Part shown: positions 1-5,894 of the stretch, piece by piece
Layout: every line of letters starts with the position of its first letter
Position numbering within the stretch: the stretch's first letter is position 1
DNA from: an uncultured Eubacteriaceae bacterium
GTDB taxonomy: Bacteria; Bacillota; Clostridia; Lachnospirales; Lachnospiraceae
Direction of reading: 5' to 3'
NCBI GenBank assembly: GCA_945938055.1
Contig: CAMEUH010000069.1
Coordinates: 1-11,194, forward strand
DNA: 11,194 nt
The notes under the pieces: model-generated
Told to the model about the DNA's origin: nothing
The model's input: the letters and a program-made list of their open reading frames with translations, nothing else
Database searches by the model: none
Made by a program: the position numbers and the translations under genes

Positions 1-1949
1 CTTGTCATGAGCCAGGCAGTAGTATCTTTGACAACACGGTGTGTTTCCGGTGTCGTGTTATCCAGAAGAAGGTTTCCGTTATGGTCATAAACCTTGGTAT
101 AGTAGACTGGTTTTGTATAAATTCCGCTATTTGCATAGGTAGCATAAGCGGCACACATGTCAATGTTGTATACACCCTGCGTCATTCCGCCAAGTGCAAG
201 GGATTCCGTCACATCGTGGAAACCATTCATTGCATTTTCAGGACTTACCAGAGTGGTCAGACCAAAATTCTGGAGATAGGAAAATCCTAATTCCTGAGTA
301 ATCTGATCCAGACACTTTACGGCAGGAATATTCTGGGATAACTTTAAGGCGGTACGCATGGTCATGATACCTTTATATTTTTTATCCCAGTTGGTAACCA
401 GTTTTCCACCATTCTTATAGTAGTACGGACAGTCATCAAATACCGTTGCAAGTGTCAGTCCGCCACTATCAAGGGCTGGGCCGTAAACTGCAAGAGGCTT
501 TATGGTGGAACCCGGAGAACGATAGGTGTTGGTTGCACGGTTCATGGAACGGCTTGTTTCCTTTTCACCACGTCCACCGACAATGACCTTAACTTCTCCG
601 GTATACTGATCCATGAGGGTGAAAGCAACCTGAGGCTGTATGATAAAGTAAAGTGATTCGTAGGTAATTTCGTAGCCTTCAGATTCAAGGTAAGCTTTAT
701 ATTCTTCCACAGCCTCCCTGCCGGCTTCTTCGCTGTTAAACAGAAGCTGGAAGGAAGGGGAACCTCCCGTGGTCTGGAAATAACGCAGCATGTTATAATG
801 CGTCAGGTATTTTGCTTTCCCGTCCGGACCGACAGTAGAAAGATTCAGTGAAATGGAAACAGAAGTCTTCTCCGGATAATAGGAAGGGTCATTCAGCACT
901 CTCTCGGCAATGGCCTGCATCTCCTGATCCTGAGTGGAGTAAATCGCCAAACCACCACTGTAAATCAGATTGGTTGCCTGATTTTCCGTATAACCAAGCT
1001 GTGTGGTCAGATCCTCAATCAGAACGTCAATCAGTTTATCTGTAAAGTAAGAGTATACCGTATTGCCGCCAGTCTCTATGTGGATGTCCTGGATACGGTC
1101 GTAAACGTTGTCATTAACGGCTTCTTCATATTCCGCAGGAGTAATATAACCCTGTTCCTTCATGTGTTTTAATACTTCCAGCTGACGCTCCCTGTTCTTG
1201 TCGGGATGTTTAATTGGATTATAGCCAACCGGATTCTTGGTAGTTCCGGCAATTACGGCACATTCGGAAAGCGTAAGCTCGGAAACATCCTTGTTGAAAT
1301 AATTATTTGCTGCAGCCTGTACACCCAGATTACCATTACCGAGATTGATGATGTTCAGATAATTTTCCAGAATGGCATCTTTTCCCATTTCTGCATCAAT
1401 TCGGATGGCAAGATACTGTTCCTGCAGCTTTCGTTCAATTTTCTCAATGGTACTTTCGTTATAAGCGTTGAAAACAGTGTTTTTAATAAGCTGCTGTGTA
1501 ATGGTACTGGCACCTTCACTTAGTCCCATGTTCTTGATGGCAACGGAAGCGGCTCTGGCAATACCCTTTAAATCAATGCCGTTATGCGTGTAAAAACGTG
1601 CATCCTCAACGGCAATGAAGGCATGCTGCAAATCCTCGGGAATCTGGTCGAGTGTCACATAGACACGGTTCGAACCCTCTGCAATGAGTGTCTCAATTTC
1701 ATTTCCCTGATTGTCATAAATCTTGGTTGCAAATTTGGTAGGGGAAACATTGATGGTTTCAATATCCGGTGTGTTTGCAAGAATACCGGATACCATTCCC
1801 ATTACGAGAGAACATCCTACCACTCCAATAAAAATAATGGCAAATATGACAAATTTAATGGAAGCTGCCTTAAGAGTACTTCCGAATCGTCTGGACAGGG
1901 ATGTCAGCTCTTTTTTTCTATGAGTAACACTTTCTCTTGAAAAGTTCAT
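1..1949 (-). CDS. Class A penicillin-binding protein (bifunctional transglycosylase/transpeptidase), C-terminus beyond window
   Basis: Peptidoglycan synthase that polymerises lipid II glycan strands and cross-links stem peptides outside the membrane. The start at 1949 is preceded by a strong ribosome site (TAAGGAGGTTA on the minus strand). 649 residues are visible. A basic cytoplasmic N-terminus is followed by one signal-anchor helix at about residues 31-58. The GT51 domain shows the EDARFYTHNGID motif with the expected catalytic glutamate at E115. The transpeptidase domain shows the nucleophile motif S481-T-I-K in GSTIKP and the second motif S538-Q-N. The third motif (KTG) would lie past the window edge. 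The E115-to-S481 distance (366 residues) is about 90 longer than in E. coli PBP1b or pneumococcal PBP1a, owing to an extra segment around residues 365-440, a pattern I associate with clostridial PBP1A proteins. It is transcribed from its own promoter, divergent from yigZ. Family assignment is very secure; the exact paralogue name is not. Confidence 0.96.
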   Translation of the reverse strand, partial: MNFSRESVTHRKKELTSLSRRFGSTLKAASIKFVIFAIIFIGVVGCSLVMGMVSGILANTPDIETINVSPTKFATKIYDNQGNEIETLIAEGSNRVYVTLDQIPEDLQHAFIAVEDARFYTHNGIDLKGIARAASVAIKNMGLSEGASTITQQLIKNTVFNAYNESTIEKIERKLQEQYLAIRIDAEMGKDAILENYLNIINLGNGNLGVQAAANNYFNKDVSELTLSECAVIAGTTKNPVGYNPIKHPDKNRERQLEVLKHMKEQGYITPAEYEEAVNDNVYDRIQDIHIETGGNTVYSYFTDKLIDVLIEDLTTQLGYTENQATNLIYSGGLAIYSTQDQEMQAIAERVLNDPSYYPEKTSVSISLNLSTVGPDGKAKYLTHYNMLRYFQTTGGSPSFQLLFNSEEAGREAVEEYKAYLESEGYEITYESLYFIIQPQVAFTLMDQYTGEVKVIVGGRGEKETSRSMNRATNTYRSPGSTIKPLAVYGPALDSGGLTLATVFDDCPYYYKNGGKLVTNWDKKYKGIMTMRTALKLSQNIPAVKCLDQITQELGFSYLQNFGLTTLVSPENAMNGFHDVTESLALGGMTQGVYNIDMCAAYATYANSGIYTKPVYYTKVYDHNGNLLLDNTTPETHRVVKDTTAWLMT

Positions 1950-2003
1950 GTGTAACCTCCTTATAATGAAGTAAAAAGTGTTGTTGTTATCATCTAAATC
2001 ATC

Positions 2004-2032
2004 AGTATATCAGAATTAATCGGATTAATCAA
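2004..2032 (-). promoter_or_regulatory. Sigma-A promoter for the penicillin-binding protein gene
   Basis: On the minus strand a -35 box TTGATT (2027-2032) is separated by exactly 17 bases from a -10 box TATACT (2004-2009). Transcription would start near 1997, giving a leader of about 48 nt before the ATG at 1949. The boxes match the consensus at 4 of 6 (-35) and 5 of 6 (-10) positions. No operator-like repeat is evident next to it. Confidence 0.7.
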
Positions 2033-2108
2033 AGAAATAATTGATTCTTAAAACTTATGTAACATTTTCATCATATTTGATTATGGACAAAAGGAGGCGG
2101 TCTATACA

Positions 2109-2137
2109 TTGACTATAGGAAAAAAGACATTTATACT
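2109..2137 (+). promoter_or_regulatory. Sigma-A promoter for yigZ
   Basis: A -35 box TTGACT (2109-2114) and a -10 box TATACT (2132-2137) are separated by 17 bases, close to consensus. Predicted transcription start is about 2143-2145. That would leave only 2-4 nt before the ATG at 2147 but about 24 nt before the ATG at 2168, so it favours the later start. A strong Shine-Dalgarno-like AAGGAGG at 2091-2097 lies upstream of this promoter and would not be in its transcript. Confidence 0.65.
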
Positions 2138-2167
2138 ATAGAAAATATGGATGATGGCAGGTGGATT

Positions 2168-2824
2168 ATGGAAAAAGGATGGAAAATCATATATCGTGGC
2201 GGTAAAGGGGAGATTGTGGAAAAGAAATCCCGGTTTATTGCCCAGATATTTTCCATAAAAAGTGAAGAAGAGGCATTTGCACTGGTGGATGCACAGAAGA
2301 AACAATATTGGGATGCGAGACATAACTGCTATGCATTTATTGTGGGAGAACGTGGGGAAGTACAACGGTATAGTGATGATGGAGAACCGGGAGGGACGGC
2401 AGGAAAGCCAATGCTGGAGGTACTTCTTGCAGAAGAAATCACAAATTGTCTTGTGGTGGTGACAAGGTATTTTGGCGGGGTGCTCCTTGGAACCGGGGGA
2501 CTTGTAAGAGCATATCAGCAGGCGGTAAAAGAGGGCCTTGCAGCGTCTGATGTTGTCAGAAAAGAAAAAGGAAACATCCTGATGGTCGAGACAGATTATA
2601 ACAGTATGGGAAAAATCCAATATGCAGCGTCTGGCGAAGAAGAAAAGGTTTTTGTGACAGACTGCATTTATACCGATAAGGTCACCATGAAGATTCTTGC
2701 CCAAAAAGATTTCGTGGAAGCTTTCATCAAAAAGATAACAGAAGCCACCAACGGAAAAACACTCATTAATAAGGAAGAAGAACGGGTTTATGTGATTGTG
2801 GAAGGAAAACCGGTGCTCTTATAA
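2168..2824 (+). CDS. yigZ: YigZ/YvyE family protein (IMPACT, UPF0029)
   Basis: Cytoplasmic protein of the conserved IMPACT/YigZ family. Its biochemical role is poorly defined; eukaryotic IMPACT acts on GCN2-type translational control, which need not apply here. From the ATG at 2168 the product is 218 residues, matching B. subtilis YvyE (about 217) and E. coli YigZ (about 204). Hallmarks are KKSRFIA (19-25), DARHNCYAFIVG (49-60), YSDDGEPGGTAGKPM (68-82) and a TRYFGG..LGTGGLVRAY block (99-116). The C-terminal part, from about 135, corresponds to the DUF1949-like domain. An in-frame ATG at 2147 would add seven residues but has no ribosome site and sits at the predicted transcription start. The ATG at 2168 has AGGTGG at 2159-2164, with short spacing. 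The gene converges on the PAP2 gene and overlaps it by 6 bases. Function is secure only at family level. Confidence 0.93.
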   Translation: MEKGWKIIYRGGKGEIVEKKSRFIAQIFSIKSEEEAFALVDAQKKQYWDARHNCYAFIVGERGEVQRYSDDGEPGGTAGKPMLEVLLAEEITNCLVVVTRYFGGVLLGTGGLVRAYQQAVKEGLAASDVVRKEKGNILMVETDYNSMGKIQYAASGEEEKVFVTDCIYTDKVTMKILAQKDFVEAFIKKITEATNGKTLINKEEERVYVIVEGKPVLL

Positions 2825-3721
2825 TTCGCTGTATTTCTTTTTCTGGACAAGGCGGATAAATAATGGAAAGATGCAGGTGGCCCAGATACATGAAAAAAAT
2901 CCTGATAAGGAATCAGCAAGGACTTCTGACAATGGAAGGAGGGAAAATCCCTTTGTAATGAGAAGCATTCCTCCTAATCCGAGGAAGATTTTTATAAATT
3001 GCATGAAAATGGAAAGACATTCTGTTCCAAAGCGGATAAAACGGTCTTCCACATAGGAACCAATGGCAAATCCCGAAAGAGAGCATGCAAATATGATGGA
3101 ATCGGCTGTGAGTTCCACTGTGGAAATATTCCAGCGCACTAACAGCAGGGAATAGAATATCAGTCCCAGGGCATAGGCAATGGCAAGAATCAGAAGGGCG
3201 ATTTTGTTATTTTGCGGAATGGTATAATTATCGGTCACATGTTTTAACAGAAAAATCATAACAGTACTAATTAATAATGAAGTAAATACGTCAAGCGGGG
3301 TGTGCACTCCCAGATACATTCTGGAAAAAAGCACAAGAAGGACTATGATACAGCAAAGAATCCGGACAGCTTTCTTTTTACTCCATGCCGCAAGGGAAAG
3401 AAAGATAGAGGAACTGCTCTGGACATGACCGCTTGGAAAGGAATATCCGGTTGCAGTTTCCATGGCGGAATCAACCGGAGAAAACTGTGGATTTAAAATC
3501 CATGGACGTGGAATGCGGAAGACAATCTTTGCCCCCTGTACTATGGAACCAGAGAGGAAAAAGACAAACAGAGCTTTGTAAGCCGTGGATTTATTAATGC
3601 ACCAGTATATGATGCATATTAATGGAAGCAGAACGGTGATTTCTCCACAAAAAGAAATGATGCGGAAAATATAATCCAGTATATCAGTACGAAAATGACT
3701 TAAAAATTCTAAAAAATTCAT
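2819..3721 (-). CDS. PAP2-superfamily integral membrane phosphatase
   Basis: Multi-pass membrane phosphatase of the PAP2 (phosphatidic acid phosphatase type 2 / lipid phosphatase) superfamily. Members act on phosphatidate, undecaprenyl diphosphate or similar lipid phosphates at the outer membrane face. All three catalytic motifs are visible: K65-x6-R72-P73, S94-F-P-S97-G-H99, and S133-R134-x5-H140-x3-D144. The 300-residue product has many hydrophobic helices, including about 25-42, 50-62, 102-113, 119-133, 145-160, 173-195 and 205-222, with more towards the C-terminus. The C-terminal half beyond residue 165 is longer than in minimal PAP2 proteins. The start at 3721 is supported by AGGAAGGGAA at 3731-3740. 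With the PBP gene nearby, a role in undecaprenyl-phosphate recycling is conceivable, but the substrate cannot be read from the sequence. Confidence 0.92.
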   Translation of the reverse strand: MNFLEFLSHFRTDILDYIFRIISFCGEITVLLPLICIIYWCINKSTAYKALFVFFLSGSIVQGAKIVFRIPRPWILNPQFSPVDSAMETATGYSFPSGHVQSSSSIFLSLAAWSKKKAVRILCCIIVLLVLFSRMYLGVHTPLDVFTSLLISTVMIFLLKHVTDNYTIPQNNKIALLILAIAYALGLIFYSLLLVRWNISTVELTADSIIFACSLSGFAIGSYVEDRFIRFGTECLSIFMQFIKIFLGLGGMLLITKGFSLLPLSEVLADSLSGFFSCIWATCIFPLFIRLVQKKKYSEL

Positions 3722-4019
3722 TTGGGTGAATTCCCTTCCTATATAAAAATAATATATTTTATCATAACGTATTTCGTTTGCTGCGTCCAGCAGTTTCTTA
3801 TAAATGTGAACAATGGAAAAAATTCACAATGATAAAATGTATTTGATTTATTTTGGGATGATATTAGGCATTATTTCATAAAGATAATGGATTTTAATGG
3901 CTTTCTATTATGCATTTTAACAATAAATAGTCAGAATATTTAGAAAAATACAATCAATTCCTCTAAGGAGTTAGATAAAAATACATAAAGTTGCAAAACG
4001 GCGAAAGTGGCTTGAAATA

Positions 4020-4059
4020 GGGAATCTACGGGAATTGTTCAAAAAAAGTTCAAAAAAAA
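4020..4059 (+). repeat. Helically phased direct repeats upstream of the importer promoter
   Basis: GGGAAT occurs at 4020-4025 and again at 4030-4035, a 10-base period. Immediately after, GTTC followed by a run of A occurs at 4037-4047 and again at 4048-4059, an 11-base period. The pairs lie about 24-63 bases upstream of the -35 box at 4083. Direct repeats spaced by one helical turn in this position suit an activator site, for example of the AraC/YesN type common near such importers; the A-tracts also suggest DNA curvature. The repeats are seen directly; the regulatory role is inferred and no regulator gene is in the window. Confidence 0.45.
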
Positions 4060-4082
4060 TTAATAATATACAAAAAATAGTC

Positions 4083-4111
4083 TTGTTAAAATCGTACAAA
4101 AATGTTATGAT
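4083..4111 (+). promoter_or_regulatory. Extended -10 sigma-A promoter of the importer operon
   Basis: A -35 box TTGTTA (4083-4088) is followed after 17 bases by a -10 box TATGAT (4106-4111). A TG dinucleotide at 4103-4104 forms an extended -10. The predicted start is near 4118, giving a leader of about 70 nt before the ATG at 4188. A-rich tracts directly upstream could act as an UP-element. Confidence 0.7.
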
Positions 4112-4140
4112 GTGTATGTCAGAAAAAATATACAATGACA

Positions 4141-4159
4141 CATGGATGCAAAATCCATG
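4141..4159 (+). promoter_or_regulatory. Perfect hairpin in the 5' leader of the solute-binding protein gene
   Basis: CATGGAT (4141-4147) pairs with ATCCATG (4153-4159) around a five-base loop, GCAAA. It lies inside the predicted leader and ends 11 bases before the AGGAGGG ribosome site (4171-4177). No T-run follows, so it is not a terminator. It could stabilise the 5' end of the mRNA, bind a regulator as DNA, or be fortuitous. Confidence 0.5.
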
Positions 4160-4187
4160 GAAAAACCAAAAGGAGGGTTTATTCGAA

Positions 4188-5741
4188 ATGAAAAAACTAG
4201 TTTCACTTCTTCTGGTGCTTACTCTTGTATTCAGCATGACAGCATGTGGCAACAAGAACACAGGTTCTGATGCTACTACAGCTGCTCCAAGCGCTGATGC
4301 AACAACAGCAGCTCCAGAAACAACAACAGAAAAGCAGATTGAAAAACCTGCTAAGATCACAATTACTTGTGATGGTACAGTAGTTAAGGAAGACGACAAT
4401 GCTCAGGCTTTCTATGACAAGCTTGAAGAATTACTTGGCATTGACTTAGAGTTCGACCGTCCTGACCATTCTGGTTACAAGGATTTCATCGGAACATTAT
4501 TCGGTGCAGGCCAGGGAGATCTTCCAGATGTAGTATTGTTATCAGCTGATGCATATGCTACATACGCTTCACTTGGTTACTTATGGGATATGACAGACGC
4601 TTGGGAAAATTCTGAGCCAAAGAACTCTGGTCGTGTTAGCCAGTTAGGTCTTGACTTATTTGAAGGTTCCAAGGTTGTTGGTCCAGACGGAGAATATCAC
4701 TTATATGGTTTCTCAGCTGTTCAGGGTAATGGTTGTGTAACTTACATTAAGCAGTCCTGGTTAGATGCTGCTGGCGTTACAACACTTCCTACAACATATG
4801 CTGAGTACTATGATATGCTCAAGAAGATGAAGGAAGCTACTAAGGCCGAGTATGTTATTTCTGCAGCTGGTCTCATCGGTGGTGAGGCTCCATACATCAA
4901 CTACCTTCCAGAATTCTATCAGGATGCTTATCCAGAATTCTATGAGAAGGATGGCGTTTGGGTAGATGGTTTTAAAGAGGATGCTATGAAGGCAGCTCTT
5001 CAGAGATTAGCAGATGCTTATGCTGATGGTCTCATCGACCCAGAAATCATTAACCGTTCCACAAAGGACTGCCGTACATTATACGAAGAAGATAAGTTCG
5101 GTGTGTTCACATACTGGGCTGGTAAGTGGTGCAATACTTTAACTCAGAACATCCACAAGGGTGAAAAGTATGCAAACGCTAAGACTGAATCACTTGTTTC
5201 ATTACCTCCAATCGCTGAAGTTGGAACATATCTGAACAGAATTGCTCCACAGTGGTGTATCACAGTTGACTGTGAGAATCCAGAAGGCGTATTCGAGTAC
5301 TATCTTTCTAAGATGCTCGATGGTAGAGATGTACAGCTTCTTTGGGAGTATGGTACACACTACACATATGATGGAAGCAAGTTCGAACTTACAGCACTTG
5401 AGTCAACAGGTAACACAGCTTCTTACAACCACATTGATGGTCTTCTGAAGTTAGGTGAGTACGCTTCTGATTTCAACGGTGGTAAGGATATCGGTCTTGA
5501 TGTAGCTTCTCCAAAGATTGCACAGGATGCACAGGCTGTATTTAACGCAGCTTCCAAGATGGCTCCTTCAATCAAGAAGACAGAGACAATGAACGAGTAC
5601 AGCGCAACAATCTGGACAGTAAGAAAGTCTGTAATTGCTGATGTAGTTATGGGCAAGATGACTGTTGAAGAAGGTATGGCTAAGTACGAAACAGAATGCG
5701 GTTCTATGTCAGAAGAAATCTTAGATTCTCTTAATAAATAA
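4188..5741 (+). CDS. Lipoprotein solute-binding protein of a carbohydrate ABC importer (LplA/YtcQ type)
   Basis: Extracellular, membrane-anchored sugar-binding protein (family 1) that delivers an oligosaccharide to the downstream permeases. The start at 4188 is set by AGGAGGG at 4171-4177 and by the signal peptide that follows. MKK and a hydrophobic core lead to the lipobox M-T-A-C20, where Cys20 would be lipidated. Residues 21-49 are a Thr/Ala/Pro-rich tether with DATTAAP repeated at 28-34 and 37-43. The globular domain follows from about residue 55. The mature protein is rich in Trp and Tyr, typical of sugar-binding sites. At 517 residues it matches the LplA/YtcQ class (about 500) rather than the shorter maltose-binding class. 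All eight arginines use only CGT or AGA, which suggests strong expression. Hairpins in the following spacer probably keep its mRNA more abundant than the permease part. The ligand cannot be read directly; pectin or hemicellulose oligosaccharide is inferred from neighbours. Confidence 0.95.
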   Translation: MKKLVSLLLVLTLVFSMTACGNKNTGSDATTAAPSADATTAAPETTTEKQIEKPAKITITCDGTVVKEDDNAQAFYDKLEELLGIDLEFDRPDHSGYKDFIGTLFGAGQGDLPDVVLLSADAYATYASLGYLWDMTDAWENSEPKNSGRVSQLGLDLFEGSKVVGPDGEYHLYGFSAVQGNGCVTYIKQSWLDAAGVTTLPTTYAEYYDMLKKMKEATKAEYVISAAGLIGGEAPYINYLPEFYQDAYPEFYEKDGVWVDGFKEDAMKAALQRLADAYADGLIDPEIINRSTKDCRTLYEEDKFGVFTYWAGKWCNTLTQNIHKGEKYANAKTESLVSLPPIAEVGTYLNRIAPQWCITVDCENPEGVFEYYLSKMLDGRDVQLLWEYGTHYTYDGSKFELTALESTGNTASYNHIDGLLKLGEYASDFNGGKDIGLDVASPKIAQDAQAVFNAASKMAPSIKKTETMNEYSATIWTVRKSVIADVVMGKMTVEEGMAKYETECGSMSEEILDSLNK

Positions 5742-5743
5742 GA

Positions 5744-5767
5744 GTGTTTGAGTCTTCTCACAAACGC
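5744..5767 (+). other. mRNA hairpin directly after the solute-binding protein stop codon
   Basis: GTGTTTG (5744-5750) can pair with CAAACGC (5761-5767), seven pairs including one G-U, with a ten-base loop. It is the weakest of three stem-loops in the 153-base spacer before the permease gene. Confidence 0.35.
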
Positions 5768-5792
5768 ACAAATCTATGACTTAAAGGATGAA

Positions 5793-5830
5793 CTTTGGGG
5801 CGTATGCCCCAAAGGGATTCCCATTTTTTT
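5793..5830 (+). terminator. Strong stem-loop between binding-protein and permease genes (attenuator-like)
   Basis: CTTTGGGGC (5793-5801) pairs perfectly with GCCCCAAAG (5806-5814) around the tetraloop GTAT. A run of seven T lies at 5824-5830, nine bases after the stem, so it is not a canonical intrinsic terminator. The likely role is partial termination, or protection of the upstream mRNA from 3' exonucleases. Either would yield more binding protein than permease, a common arrangement in ABC importer operons. Confidence 0.6.
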
Positions 5831-5846
5831 ACGAGGAGACTCGTAA
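5829..5846 (+). other. GNRA-capped hairpin in the spacer before the permease gene
   Basis: TTACGAG (5829-5835) pairs with CTCGTAA (5840-5846) around GAGA, a GNRA-type tetraloop. It follows the stronger stem at 5793-5814 and lies 35 bases upstream of the permease ribosome site (AGAGGG, 5882-5887). It could be part of an mRNA processing or stabilising structure. Confidence 0.45.
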
Positions 5847-5894
5847 TATCCATTTTATATTACAAAACATTTTTATGGGAAAGAGGGTAATAGA

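Larger units (their letters stand above)
3722..4187. other. 466-base AT-rich intergenic region between divergent PAP2 and importer genes
   Basis: No convincing gene is present. The in-frame extension of the downstream gene back to 4035 lacks a ribosome site and is AT-rich leader sequence. The left part holds the PAP2 ribosome site and an imperfect operator-like inverted repeat, TGTGAA (3805-3810) / TTCACA (3823-3828), with a 12-base spacer. The right part holds the importer control elements listed separately: phased direct repeats at 4020-4059, a promoter at 4083-4111 and a leader hairpin at 4141-4159. I recognised no known riboswitch class and no catabolite-response (cre) element. Confidence 0.7.

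Noticed and set aside
1206..1940. Plus-strand open frames within the PBP gene
   Set aside because: They are antisense to conserved PBP coding sequence and have no recognisable protein features.
2109..2141. Ten-codon leader peptide (TTG at 2109) behind the strong AAGGAGG
   Set aside because: Its sequence coincides exactly with a near-consensus promoter, there is no regulatory residue run or attenuator hairpin, and it would stop right before yigZ by chance as easily as by design.
2102..2704. 200-codon minus-strand open frame opposite yigZ
   Set aside because: It is the complement of conserved YigZ motifs; its Cys/His/Phe-rich translation is typical of an antisense frame.
3971..4060. Possible riboswitch in the importer upstream region
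   Set aside because: The segment lies upstream of the predicted promoter and shows no core motif of the cyclic-di-GMP, fluoride, guanidine, PreQ1 or other classes I compared it with by eye.
4035..4187. Longer reading frame extending the solute-binding protein upstream by 51 residues (ATG at 4035, also ATG at 4146)
   Set aside because: No ribosome site precedes these codons, they overlap the promoter and leader hairpin, and they would bury the lipoprotein signal peptide that starts cleanly at 4188.
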